A stretch of DNA of 64,000 bases, taken from JAFDVL01 sp031409955 (lineage in GTDB: Bacteria; Acidobacteriota; Blastocatellia; RBC074). How positions within the stretch are numbered: position 1 is the stretch's first letter; each line of letters begins with the position of its first letter. Made by a program: the position numbers and the translations under genes. This document shows positions 41,728 through 50,548 of the stretch, one piece after another. Location of the stretch: the NCBI GenBank assembly GCA_031409955.1, contig JANNYF010000220.1, positions 62,001-126,000 on the forward strand, written 5' to 3'. The notes under the pieces were generated by a model that saw only the letters and a list, made by a program, of their open reading frames with translations, did no database searches and was not told where the DNA came from.

Positions 41728-42531
41728 ATGACCGAAAACCCGATCAATACCACCAACCCCGTCGGCGACGCTATTGCCTTGCTCAACAGCTTGACCGAGA
41801 GTCAATTGGAAGAAGTTGGGCGCTCGCTCAGTAACAATATGATTACGCGGCTGAGCAGCAAATCGCTGGCTACAAAAACGGGCGGACTGTTGCGCAAAGC
41901 CATTGCGATTGGTGCGCTGTTGGCATTTGTGGCCTTGCTCGCGTTCATTTGGGCGTACGTCAATTCCACTAAAAATATCGCCAGCGGCGAACGCAAAACC
42001 AACCAAGCGGATTGGGGCTACGCGGTAGATCAGTACCGCTTTCGCAATCGCATGCGGTTGAATTTGTGGAGCGATTCCAGCCTCTTCAGCAGTTCCAGCA
42101 ATGCCACGCTTGATCTCAGCAACGTGAGCGTGAACAAGATTACGGAGGAGCGCTGGCTCGCCGACAGTCGCGCCGTTTATTTGAATATGCTCGTCACGGT
42201 TGATGGCAAGGAACAACCCGCAAAAGTGATCTACGATTTTCAGCGCGGCGAAATGCACACCTCTTCGCCGGTAGATTTGTGGCGCGTGCCGAATCAGCCG
42301 AACCAAAATGTGAAGCTGACGGATGACGAATTTCAAGCAGTGCTGAATCGCTATACTGGGCAAGCCCCCGCCGTGGCGGTTCCCGCGCCAAGCATTTCAG
42401 TCGCACCCAGCTTGATGCCCAGTGCATCACCTTCTGCCGCCGCATCACCGTCGCCATTGGCTTCTCTCTCACCGTCACCATCAGCGACGCCCGCGCCCGC
42501 GCCGAACAAAGCAGATGAATCACAACGATAG
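41728..42531 (+). CDS. Membrane protein of unknown function, 267 aa
   Basis: ATG 41728 is chosen for its GCAGGAG ribosome site. The N-terminal 60 residues are helical and polar (DAIALLNSLTESQLEEVGRS). A single membrane helix follows (about 64-84, AIAIGALLAFVALLAFIWAYV), then a globular outer segment (NQADWGYAVDQYRFRNRMR and ERWLADSRAVYLNMLVTVDG). It ends in a Pro/Ala/Ser-rich tail (SPSAAASPSPLASLSPSPSA). I recognise no family. It precedes purN by 11 bp on the same strand, but no functional link is visible. Confidence 0.65.
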   Translation: MTENPINTTNPVGDAIALLNSLTESQLEEVGRSLSNNMITRLSSKSLATKTGGLLRKAIAIGALLAFVALLAFIWAYVNSTKNIASGERKTNQADWGYAVDQYRFRNRMRLNLWSDSSLFSSSSNATLDLSNVSVNKITEERWLADSRAVYLNMLVTVDGKEQPAKVIYDFQRGEMHTSSPVDLWRVPNQPNQNVKLTDDEFQAVLNRYTGQAPAVAVPAPSISVAPSLMPSASPSAAASPSPLASLSPSPSATPAPAPNKADESQR

Positions 42532-42542
42532 GAGTTTAGTTT

Positions 42543-43148
42543 GTGAAAAAACTTGGGATTCTGATTTCGGGTCGTGGATCAAATATGATTGCACTGGCTG
42601 ACGCAGTAGCTGACGGGCGCATTTCTGATGCTGCCATCGCGCTGGTCATCAGCAATGTGGAAGGTGCGGGCGGCTTAGTCAAAGCACAGGAGCGCTGCAT
42701 CCCGACAGTTGTGCTCAATCATCGCGGCAAGACGCGCGAAGAACACGACCGCGCGATGGCGGCAGAGTTGCGCAATCACGAAGTAGATTTGATTTGCCTC
42801 GCGGGTTATATGCGATTGCTCTCGCCCTGGTTTATTCGAGAGTTTCCGCAGCGCATTTTGAATATTCATCCGTCATTGCTGCCCGCGTTCACAGGGCTGG
42901 ACGCGCAGAAACAAGCGTTCGAGTATGGCGTGAAATTTTCCGGCTGCACGGTGCATTTCGTGGATGAAGAATTGGATCACGGCGCAATTATCCAACAATC
43001 TGTCGTACCCGTTTTACCAAGCGACGATGGCCACGCGTTGGCGGCGCGCATCTTAGCCGAAGAGCATAGAGTTTATGCGGAAGCGGTGAAGCTGGCGTTG
43101 AGTGGGAAGTTCAGAATAGAAGGTCGCCGCGTGATTGAAGACGCGTGA
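42543..43148 (+). CDS. purN: Phosphoribosylglycinamide formyltransferase
   Basis: A 201-residue folate-dependent GAR transformylase of purine synthesis. It begins KKLGILISGRGSNMIALADAV. The catalytic region LAGYMRLLSPWFIREFPQRI leads to NIHPSLLPAFTGLDAQKQA with the conserved Asn-x-His pair, then GCTVHFVDEELDHGAII with the catalytic Asp. It starts with GTG 42543. Full length. It is cotranscribed with the preceding membrane-protein gene. Confidence 0.95.
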   Translation: MKKLGILISGRGSNMIALADAVADGRISDAAIALVISNVEGAGGLVKAQERCIPTVVLNHRGKTREEHDRAMAAELRNHEVDLICLAGYMRLLSPWFIREFPQRILNIHPSLLPAFTGLDAQKQAFEYGVKFSGCTVHFVDEELDHGAIIQQSVVPVLPSDDGHALAARILAEEHRVYAEAVKLALSGKFRIEGRRVIEDA

Positions 43149-43213
43149 TGGAGTGGATTCACACGATTCGCAAGATGGGGATTGGTTCATCCTATTCATC
43201 GGGGCAATCCTGT

Positions 43214-44482
43214 CTAAGTCTGCATGTTGATGGTTTCGTTGGGCGGCTGCAAGCGCCATTGCTGCGACATATAAAACATTCCGCGCACCTGCTTGCCGGG
43301 CAACACTTTGAGAATGTATTGACGCGGTTTCAAATCATACGGCGCAACGGAACCGCGCTTGCTCAGGATGCCGTCAATTTTGTAGATGCCGGGCGACAAC
43401 CCAAATTCGCTGCAATCAAATTCGACGATGCCTTCGTCCGGTAAGGAAGGGATTTCTGTGCCGTTGATTGCGGTCGTCAAATGCGAGTAGAGACGATCAT
43501 CCGGCGAATAAAACAACATCTCGAAGACTGGGTCTGTGATCGTGCTGTAGGTGCGATAGTGAATGCGCGCCGTCAAATTATCGCCGGTCGCAATGGTATC
43601 GGTTTCCTGCCCGTCACCGTTGTAAAACTTGACGCTTAAAATCTCTGCCTCCTGCCCGTACAACGAGGTCTTCGATTCAATCGCCAGGCCAGTGGTATTT
43701 TGCGCGAGATGCGTGCTGGATTTCTTCGCAAAGAGAACTTCATTGTAGTAAAGGCTGATGACTTCTTGCGGCTTACCAATCGCTCGGAGCTGCCCTTTGG
43801 AAATGAAGGCAACGCGGTCACACAAGCGTTCGACCGCAGGCATATCGTGCGAGACAAAGGCAATCGTCATGCCGCCGCGCCGCAACTCTTCGATGCGCTG
43901 TTGGCATTTGCTTTGGAAGTTCGCATCGCCGACCGCGAGCACCTCGTCCACCAATAAAACGGCGGGGTTGATGTGGGCTGCGACCGCAAAACCCAGGCGC
44001 ACGTACATTCCCGAAGAGTAGCGTTTGACGGGCGTATCAATGAATTTCTCCATCTCGGAAAACTCCACGATGCGGTCAAATTTTCTCGCTACCTCAGCTT
44101 TCTTCATGCCCATAATCGAGCCGTACAGAAAGATGTTTTCGCGCCCCGTCAGTTCAGGGTGAAAGCCTGCGCCGACTTCGATCAACGAGGCGACGGAACC
44201 GCTCACCATAATTTTGCCGTGGTTGGGATAGATGATACGCGCGAGCAATTTAAGCAGCGTGCTTTTGCCGGAACCGTTTGGGCCAATGAAGCCGACCGTT
44301 TCGCCGCGTTCGATGGCCAGGTCAACTTCTTTCAGTGCATAAAATTCATCGCTGCCGGCTTGTCCCTTGGAACTCGGCAGCAGGTTTTTCATCATGCGCG
44401 CCAGCTCTTCCCGAATAGATTTCGAGCCGAGTCGGCTCAGGCGATACGTCTTGGAAACTTTATCTAAAACAACAATGCTCAT
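43214..44482 (-). CDS. ABC transporter ATP-binding protein, Wzt-type polysaccharide export
   Basis: A 422-residue ATPase for exporting a polysaccharide or teichoic-acid-like polymer. Walker A is FIGPNGSGKSTLLKLLARI. The signature helix is the atypical KRYSSGMYVRLGFAVAA, common in this subfamily. Walker B is PAVLLVDEVLAVGD. A C-terminal beta-sandwich (about 270-400), with FYNGDGQETDTIATGDN and VFEMLFYSPDDRLYS, corresponds to the Wzt carbohydrate-binding domain that recognises the polymer end. It pairs with the permease gene at 44555-45478, separated only by a repeat. It is the last gene of the polysaccharide block. Confidence 0.9.
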   Translation of the reverse strand: MSIVVLDKVSKTYRLSRLGSKSIREELARMMKNLLPSSKGQAGSDEFYALKEVDLAIERGETVGFIGPNGSGKSTLLKLLARIIYPNHGKIMVSGSVASLIEVGAGFHPELTGRENIFLYGSIMGMKKAEVARKFDRIVEFSEMEKFIDTPVKRYSSGMYVRLGFAVAAHINPAVLLVDEVLAVGDANFQSKCQQRIEELRRGGMTIAFVSHDMPAVERLCDRVAFISKGQLRAIGKPQEVISLYYNEVLFAKKSSTHLAQNTTGLAIESKTSLYGQEAEILSVKFYNGDGQETDTIATGDNLTARIHYRTYSTITDPVFEMLFYSPDDRLYSHLTTAINGTEIPSLPDEGIVEFDCSEFGLSPGIYKIDGILSKRGSVAPYDLKPRQYILKVLPGKQVRGMFYMSQQWRLQPPNETINMQT

Positions 44483-44487
44483 AAAAG

Positions 44488-44555
44488 AGTTTCGAGTTTT
44501 GGGTTTCGGGTTTCAGGCTTCGATCATTCGAAACTCAAAACGCGAAACGCGAAAC
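44488..44555. repeat. Tandem-word inverted repeat (gggtttcgggtttc / gcgaaacgcgaaac)
   Basis: The left arm of tttcgagttttgggtttcgg words (about 44490-44518) faces the right arm cgaaactcaaaacgcgaaac plus gcgaaact (44528-44555). It fills the gap between the permease and ATPase genes of the polysaccharide exporter and touches the end of the permease gene. Confidence 0.88.
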
Positions 44556-45478
44556 TAAACGAGGTCTGCGAACTCGCGCTCCAGATGCTTGAAATATTTG
44601 TAGGAAGCCAGCACTAACAAAATCGAAATTACCGCCGCAATGCCGACAAACTTCAAATCCGGCGTCAGCCCTTGAATGATGCACTTGCGATAGCTGTCAA
44701 TGATGACGGCCATCGGATTCAGCGTCATATACGCGGTGTACAACGTCTCGCTTTTTTCTTTGACCTTCGTCGCGGAATACAAGATCGGCGTCGCAAACAT
44801 CCAGACTTGAATCACCAGCGGCATCGCGTAACGCACGTCTCGATACAGCACTGTAAACGCCGAGAGGAAAAAGCTCGCGCCAATCGTGAAGAGCAGTTGA
44901 ATCGCTATCAGCGGAATCACAAAGAAGACGTTCCAGTTGATTGTGACTTCATTGTGATAGAACAAGAGCAAGCCCACAAAAATTACGGCGGCGACCAGGA
45001 AGTCTACAAAGGCCGCCAGCACGCATGACAACGGCACGATTTCGCGCGGGAAGTAAATTTTCGTGATGACGTACGAATTCGTAATCAAGCTCGGAATCGC
45101 AAATGAAAGCGCGGTCGAGAAAAACGTCCACGACAACAATCCCGTGTATGAAAACAGCGCGTAGGGCATTCCGGCGTCGCCTTTCATTCCCGCGAAGTAC
45201 GAGAAAAAAATGCCGAACACCAACATCAACGAAAGCGGTTGTAAGACGGCCCACACGGCTCCGAGCGCGGTTTGTTTGTAGCGAATTTTCAACTCCCGCT
45301 GAGTCGTGAGTTGTAATAATTCCAGGTGATGCCCCAACTCTTTGAGATGAGCGAAGATGCTATCGCCCCACTCCACCGCATTCCGCAACTCAGGTTCAAG
45401 GCTTTCGACTTCAGGCGGTGGAGGAGTTGTGAGGAGAGGTTCCGGTTTGAGTTCTTTTTCAATTGCTGTCGCAGACAT
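44555..45478 (-). CDS. ABC transporter permease, Wzm-type polysaccharide export
   Basis: A 307-residue ABC-2 type membrane protein with about six helices. Examples are LMLVFGIFFSYFAGM, LFSYTGLLSWTFFSTALSFA, SCVLAAFVDFLVAAVIFVGL and FVGIAAVISILLVLASYKYF. The conserved entry motif is LLQLTTQRELKIRYKQTALG, typical of Wzm/TagG. An N-terminal proline-rich tail precedes it. It forms the channel half of the exporter whose ATPase is encoded just downstream. The repeat at 44488-44555 begins at its stop codon. Confidence 0.9.
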   Translation of the reverse strand: MSATAIEKELKPEPLLTTPPPPEVESLEPELRNAVEWGDSIFAHLKELGHHLELLQLTTQRELKIRYKQTALGAVWAVLQPLSLMLVFGIFFSYFAGMKGDAGMPYALFSYTGLLSWTFFSTALSFAIPSLITNSYVITKIYFPREIVPLSCVLAAFVDFLVAAVIFVGLLLFYHNEVTINWNVFFVIPLIAIQLLFTIGASFFLSAFTVLYRDVRYAMPLVIQVWMFATPILYSATKVKEKSETLYTAYMTLNPMAVIIDSYRKCIIQGLTPDLKFVGIAAVISILLVLASYKYFKHLEREFADLV

Positions 45479-45540
45479 GATTACAGTTTGTGACTCCTAA
45501 CTTTTCCGAACGGAAACAAGGTGCTTCCTTCCGAAAGGAT

Positions 45541-46851
45541 TCAAATCTTGGTTTGGCCTTCTGTCGGCTGACCTTCCTGCCAGGCCTGTCGTTCCTTTTC
45601 TGTTTCCGGGACTTCAAGACCCGTGAGCAGTCGCGTGCTTTTCACGGACACCACGCGCTGATAAATTTCCGAATATTTCAGCGCAATCGTCGCCCATTCT
45701 CGTTGTTTGACGACTTGGGCGCGTGCGCGCTTGCCCATTTCTTTGCGCTCGTTGGGGTTGTTGATAAGGTACGAAATCGTAGCGCCCAACGTCACTTTGT
45801 CATCGGTCTCCACCACAAAGCCGGTTTTGTGGTGGCGAATCAATTCTGCGATGCCGCCGACATTGCTGCCCACGACGGCGCGTTCCATAGACATCGCTTC
45901 CAACGGTCGGATCGAAGTGGTCAGTTCGGTCATGCGCGTACTCAGACGCGGATATACGCAAATGTCTATGACCGAGTAATAGCGCAAAATATCTTCCTGT
46001 TCGATGCGTCCTGTAAAGATAAAATGGTCGTTCCATTCACGCGGAACGCGGGCGCGTAACTGCGATTCCATTTCGCCGGAACCTGCGAGAATCAGCTTGA
46101 GGTCACGCCGTTCTCTGAGCAAATAATTCATCACGCCCATCAGGCGATCCAGCCCTTCGTATTTGTAAAAAGAACCGATGAATCCGATCACGGTTTTGCT
46201 TTCGAGATGATGCCGTTCAATTAACTCAGTATCCGGTGGTCGCGGATGAAACATGCGCGTGTCCACGCCTTCCGGCACCTCCAACAATTTGCGCGAACTA
46301 AAACCGCGTGCCAACAACTCCTTTTGCATTGAGGTCGAAGTCGTAATCGCTAAGTCCGCTTGTTTCAGCGCGCGTTCTTCCATCCAGCGGGCAATGTTGT
46401 AGCGCAGCGAATAATAGCTCGTCTGACCGCTATCAACGGCAGCATCCTGTTCGTAGTATCGCAATTCATAAATCCAGGGCCTCTTCAATTGCTTGGCCGC
46501 TCGTCGTGCTGCCAGTCCATTGAGCGCGGGCGAATGCGCGTGAATCAAATCCACTTCGGCGTCGCGTGCCACTTGGACAATCCGTTTGGCAAGCGCAGCA
46601 ATGTAGGCTTCGTGCTGCAAGCCAGGAATGAAGCGTGGTTGGGGCAGGTAATAAAACTCTGGCCATTTGGAGCGATGATGCTGCACGCCTTGCAGAATTT
46701 CACAGCTTTCGTCAAAGCTTTCGTGGCTTGGCGAAGTCAATACGACCGGCGTGATTCCCATCTGGCGCTGTTGCGAAATTAGGTACAGACTCCGAAAACT
46801 GTATGCGCTCAGATAAGGTAGTGAATGATCGAGAACGTGAAGTACTTTCAT
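45541..46851 (-). CDS. Glycosyltransferase family 4, exosortase-associated type
   Basis: A 436-residue GT4 (GT-B fold) glycosyltransferase. The start MKVLHVLDHSLPYLSAYSFR matches the family of PEP-CTERM/exosortase-associated glycosyltransferases (TIGR04063). Further features are LIHAHSPALNGLAARRAAKQ, LEVPEGVDTRMFHPR, the donor-site region VIGFIGSFYKYEGLDRL, and the EX7E-like STRMTELTTSIRPLEAMSME. ATG 46851 is the natural start; the longer open frame has no similarity. It lies in the minus-strand block with FemAB, deacetylase and exporter genes, and probably adds a sugar to the exported polymer. Confidence 0.87.
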   Translation of the reverse strand: MKVLHVLDHSLPYLSAYSFRSLYLISQQRQMGITPVVLTSPSHESFDESCEILQGVQHHRSKWPEFYYLPQPRFIPGLQHEAYIAALAKRIVQVARDAEVDLIHAHSPALNGLAARRAAKQLKRPWIYELRYYEQDAAVDSGQTSYYSLRYNIARWMEERALKQADLAITTSTSMQKELLARGFSSRKLLEVPEGVDTRMFHPRPPDTELIERHHLESKTVIGFIGSFYKYEGLDRLMGVMNYLLRERRDLKLILAGSGEMESQLRARVPREWNDHFIFTGRIEQEDILRYYSVIDICVYPRLSTRMTELTTSIRPLEAMSMERAVVGSNVGGIAELIRHHKTGFVVETDDKVTLGATISYLINNPNERKEMGKRARAQVVKQREWATIALKYSEIYQRVVSVKSTRLLTGLEVPETEKERQAWQEGQPTEGQTKI

Positions 46852-46960
46852 TGCTTTTGTGGTTAGCTTAAAAGGAACCTTGATTGTAGAGAACCAAAAG
46901 AATTGTGCGGATTTTAAGCTCCTACCTTGCAACTACAATAACCGCTATACCGACTGTCTC

Positions 46961-48052
46961 CTAGGGCAAATACTTGACGATCCGTGGCCCCAGCACTTTA
47001 GTTACGCCGAGGGGAAGGCGTTTCCAGGCATTGATCATCAACTCAAACTTCGGATTTGTGGGGTTGAGATTGGGCATCTCTTTCGCACGAACAAGGTAAA
47101 ACTGGTATGGTAATGCGTTCATTTGCATGCCCCACCCACGCTTAAACTCATACGCGCCCGTGCCGGTTTTACTGCGTCCAAAATCAAACCGGGTAAAGCC
47201 TCTCGCAGCAGCAGACCGCATTAACTCCCAGTACATAAAATTGTTGATGCCAGCGCGATAAAACTCGACGTACGCGCCGCCGTAATATGGCATTACCGTC
47301 TCGCGGAAATAAAAGCTCAGCACGCCACCTGCGATCTTGCCTCCCTGTCGAATCAGCAGAATGTCGCTGTGATCGGGGAACTCGCGCAGGAACTCAGCAA
47401 ATAAGCGCTTCGGAAAGACGGGCGTGCCAAGATTATGAACGCTGGTAGCGTACACTTCATAAAACTCATCCAACAGTGCTTCGCGTCCAAGCTGCGAGGT
47501 CAATTCGTTTTTGCCGCCTTTGCGAATCATCGTCCGAACGTCGCGCGGGAAAGATTTCATCAACGCGTCTTCATTAGTTGTGATCGGATGCTCGAAGGCA
47601 AAATACAAATCTTTGCGATGAAGATCAGTGTCATTGATCTGGCTCGTCTCAAACGCATCACGCAATTCGAGAAAGTCCACCTGCAATTTCGCTGCGAGTT
47701 TTTTGGCTTCGTCAATCAAAGCTTGGCGGGCTTCTGCATCGTCTGCCGCGACACCGCCATACACGCCATTCGGGGTCGAAATCAGCATTGAGCCGAACAC
47801 CCGGCTCTTGACATGAAAGAGCGGCAATACACCTTTGATTGCGCCATTATCTTCCACGATCAAATGATGCGGTGGATGCTTCCACACGCGCTCGATCACT
47901 TGCCCCCAACCCGTGAGATGACAAAACGTGCCGTTCGCCGAGCCTTGTATAAATGCATCCCACGCGGGAGCCTCGCTATTGCGATAAGTGCGCACCGTGA
48001 GCGTTTTCGATTTTGTTTCTGCTTTAGCTGCTTGCAAAGTTGCTGTTTCCAC
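46961..48052 (-). CDS. FemAB-family protein, XrtA/PEP-CTERM-associated
   Basis: A 363-residue acyltransferase-fold protein of the FemAB class found with XrtA exopolysaccharide systems (TIGR03019). It starts at GTG 48052. The core has WDAFIQGSANGTFCHLTGWG, FPRDVRTMIRKGGKNELT and the C-terminal YWELMRSAAARGFTRFDFGR followed by SKTGTGAYEFKRGWGM, the family signature. It may transfer an amino-acyl or acyl group during polymer or protein modification; the reaction is not known. It is 12 bp after the deacetylase gene and 109 bp before the glycosyltransferase. Confidence 0.88.
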   Translation of the reverse strand: METATLQAAKAETKSKTLTVRTYRNSEAPAWDAFIQGSANGTFCHLTGWGQVIERVWKHPPHHLIVEDNGAIKGVLPLFHVKSRVFGSMLISTPNGVYGGVAADDAEARQALIDEAKKLAAKLQVDFLELRDAFETSQINDTDLHRKDLYFAFEHPITTNEDALMKSFPRDVRTMIRKGGKNELTSQLGREALLDEFYEVYATSVHNLGTPVFPKRLFAEFLREFPDHSDILLIRQGGKIAGGVLSFYFRETVMPYYGGAYVEFYRAGINNFMYWELMRSAAARGFTRFDFGRSKTGTGAYEFKRGWGMQMNALPYQFYLVRAKEMPNLNPTNPKFELMINAWKRLPLGVTKVLGPRIVKYLP

Positions 48053-48064
48053 AATTCGTAAAAT

Positions 48065-48934
48065 TCAATTTGCTGCCAACGCCAATTCCTGCGCCTGCAA
48101 GCCGAAATTTCTGTTCGCCAGAACCTGTTGGACTGGAGCGAAAGCGAAGTCGTTCAGTAAGCGCTCCAGCTTTCCTTGTGTTTGGCGCATATTCACGCGA
48201 TGTCGCCAAATATTGAGCCGCGTACCCGGGACTATCGGTTGGTCAGGATCAATTTCCCAGGGATGCAAAAAAAAGATCGCTGATTCCGCTTCACTACGAT
48301 TGATTTTTTCCCATCCCAAGCGAAATAACCGATACGGATAGAGCCGAAAATAACCGCCGCCCGAAATCGGAAAATTCATGCCGCACATTCTCACCGTTGA
48401 AGGCGGAAACTCAATAATTTCGCCGGTCGGACGATATAAGACATGCGGAAAACGTTCGGCATCAGGCATCCCGTAGCGGTCGTGATGGACGGGAAAGATC
48501 GAAGAGTCATAACTAAACCCTTCCTCAATCAAGATGTCTAACGCCCATAGGCTCTGCGCCGTAATTGAATAACTCGGTGCGCGATAGCCAATGACCGCCG
48601 CGCCAATCAAATCTTCTAACCGATGCTTAGCGCTGTGCAAATCCTCGCGAAACTCGTCCGGTGTTTGTGAATAAACCAACCGATGATAATAACCGTGGCA
48701 AGCGACTTCGTGTCCCGCCTGCGCAATTTCACGGATGAGTTGCGGATGTCGTTCGGCAACATAGCCGAGTGTGAAAAATGTTCCGCGAACTTCATGTCGC
48801 GCAAACATTTCCAACAACAATTTCGTATTTCGCTCCACGCGCGATTCCCAATTTGCCCAGTCCTCACGCCGCACAACCTTAGCGAAAGCTTCGACTTGAT
48901 AATAATCTTCCACATCTACCGTCAATGCATTCAT
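48065..48934 (-). CDS. XrtA-associated polysaccharide deacetylase
   Basis: A 289-residue NodB-type deacetylase of the exosortase-associated class (TIGR03006). It begins at the typical MNALTVDVEDYYQVEAFAKV, which includes the first catalytic Asp-x-Glu-Asp. Downstream are GTFFTLGYVAERHPQLIREI and AGHEVACHGYYHRLVYSQ with the metal histidines, RAPSYSITAQSLWALDIL, and the C-terminal IFFLHPWEIDPDQP with the catalytic His. ATG 48934 is chosen by family; no ribosome site is obvious, and ATG 48979 would add an unconserved tail. It removes acetyl groups from the exported polymer. It is the first gene of the block. Confidence 0.88.
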   Translation of the reverse strand: MNALTVDVEDYYQVEAFAKVVRREDWANWESRVERNTKLLLEMFARHEVRGTFFTLGYVAERHPQLIREIAQAGHEVACHGYYHRLVYSQTPDEFREDLHSAKHRLEDLIGAAVIGYRAPSYSITAQSLWALDILIEEGFSYDSSIFPVHHDRYGMPDAERFPHVLYRPTGEIIEFPPSTVRMCGMNFPISGGGYFRLYPYRLFRLGWEKINRSEAESAIFFLHPWEIDPDQPIVPGTRLNIWRHRVNMRQTQGKLERLLNDFAFAPVQQVLANRNFGLQAQELALAAN

Positions 48935-49339
48935 GTGACGCGAGCTATCAGGTGCGGCCCCTGTTTCATTGTGGATCATTTGTTGTTGTTCTCTATTCAA
49001 TCCATTTTTACCTGACAGACAAATTTTAGCCATCTCGGGCAAGTTAGGTTTTATTGGGAACCAGTTCGGGCTTGTCGTACTTTTATAGTATTGTAGAGAG
49101 AACTCGTTCTACTTCACGTAAACCACACATCAAACAAGGTTTAAGAGGTTTGGGAACGAGGCCATCAAATCTCCCGCATAATAGCCTTAGACCAAGAATT
49201 AAGACAAGGAGAATTTCGTTGCATCTTTGTTGCAAACACCTCGCCCTACCGATAATTGATGGGGAGTCAAACGAAATTTGGGAGAGTAACTTACGACGTG
49301 AAAATCGGGAGTTATCTTCGCACTGGCAACTCCTGATTT
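48935..49339. other. 405-bp spacer between the deacetylase and the sigma-like gene
   Basis: Both genes are on the minus strand. No convincing gene is seen. It contains AT-rich stretches and, at its right end, the strong hairpin at 49299-49342. A promoter for the polysaccharide block probably lies here but no near-consensus pair stood out. Confidence 0.55.
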
Positions 49340-49342
49340 TCA
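49299..49342 (-). terminator. Terminator-like hairpin after the sigma-like gene
   Basis: A 15-bp stem tgaaaatcgggagtt / aactcctgattttca (49299-49313 with 49328-49342) has a single G-T pair. The stop codon of the upstream gene lies in the stem. There is no long T-run, so it may also be an RNA-stability element. Confidence 0.6.
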
Positions 49343-50548
49343 AACCACAGGTAACGTTTCAAGCGTTGCTAGTGATGAATAACTGAAGCGCGGCCAGGCT
49401 GGAATATCCTGTCGCCCCAGCGATGGAGGGCGGCGCTGTGTTTCAAGCCTGGCTAAGCGGTGCTTGAGTTGTGCCGAAAGTTCTTCGGCAAAATAACTCA
49501 TTTGTTCTGGCAAAAGATACTCTTTCAGCAGGTCTTGCATTGCTTGATCTATCTTGCGGCGATAGTCGCTGACAGAAGAATCCGACATCCCCAGCATCGC
49601 GGCAATCGTGAGTTGAGACGGTTCTGTAGGGTCAAAATAATAATGCCAGAGAATGCGCCAGAACTTTTGCGTGCGATGCCGATGAAAGCGCGATATTTTT
49701 TCTAGTCGTTCGAGAACATTGTGCGCCGCTTGCCGTGCCAAAAATTCCTGCTCACGTTGCAAGTTGATTTGTTCAGGACAGGCGTGACTTGAAATTAGCA
49801 TTTTTTCCCAGCCAGAACTCTGCCCATCATGTTCTATTACTTGTTCGATGGAGGATACGACCGCATCGTAAACGGGTAGCCTTGACAGTGCCAAAGACCG
49901 TAGCACACGCAGCGATATGGGTGAATCAACTGCCCGGAAAATTTCGACCAGCAAATCACTCAATCCCTGATTAGTGACAATGATCTGCGAGTCACCTTTA
50001 CAGCCGACCCGCCGACGATTGCGAACCCGCATCGGAACATTGGCGATCAAGTCTTCAAATGTGCCGCTATCCTTGACGGGCTTGTCGCCCTTCCAATCAC
50101 ACAATCCATAAACCACATGGACGGCTTGCCGATACCGCCCAGGTTGATGGGCTTCTGGTTGCCGAATGACACGAAAATAAGGCTCGGAGTCTAAGACCGT
50201 GCTGATCCGCCGCACGATTCGATAGTTTTCTGGCTGTTGCTGGCGTAGCCGCCCAATCAACATATTCGTTAACTCAACCTGAAAAATTTCCCGCTCAATT
50301 TCGGCATCGGTCATGTGTCCTTGAGCATAGTGATTGAACCGCGACTTTTCCAACAGCCGCAGGTATAAATCCTGTGTCAAATCTGGCAGGGATAATAAGG
50401 ACGTAACGTTTTTAGGATTATGTTGGTTGCGCTGGGCCGAACGAACCATCGGGTGAATTGCGACTAAACGATGGAGCGATTGCCACAGCAACGCGGCATC
50501 GTTGTTTTCCAATAAAAATTTCCAGGACTTGTGAGGTACAACTTTCAT
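49340..50548 (-). CDS. Distant sigma-70-like regulator, 402 aa
   Basis: A 402-residue soluble protein. The C-terminal third contains a helix-turn-helix (about 312-340, SQLTIAAMLGMSDSSVSDYR then RKIDQAMQDL), very like region 4 of sigma-70 factors. The N-terminal region LLSLPDLTQDLYLRLLEKSR (51-70) resembles the core-binding helix of region 2, with its DLTQDLYLRLL pattern. Between them lie about 230 residues I cannot assign. It has no signal peptide and few cysteines. It could be a divergent sigma factor or a regulator derived from one. It stands alone, upstream of the polysaccharide block on the same strand, and has a long 5' region with a possible structured leader. Confidence 0.7.
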   Translation of the reverse strand: MKVVPHKSWKFLLENNDAALLWQSLHRLVAIHPMVRSAQRNQHNPKNVTSLLSLPDLTQDLYLRLLEKSRFNHYAQGHMTDAEIEREIFQVELTNMLIGRLRQQQPENYRIVRRISTVLDSEPYFRVIRQPEAHQPGRYRQAVHVVYGLCDWKGDKPVKDSGTFEDLIANVPMRVRNRRRVGCKGDSQIIVTNQGLSDLLVEIFRAVDSPISLRVLRSLALSRLPVYDAVVSSIEQVIEHDGQSSGWEKMLISSHACPEQINLQREQEFLARQAAHNVLERLEKISRFHRHRTQKFWRILWHYYFDPTEPSQLTIAAMLGMSDSSVSDYRRKIDQAMQDLLKEYLLPEQMSYFAEELSAQLKHRLARLETQRRPPSLGRQDIPAWPRFSYSSLATLETLPVV

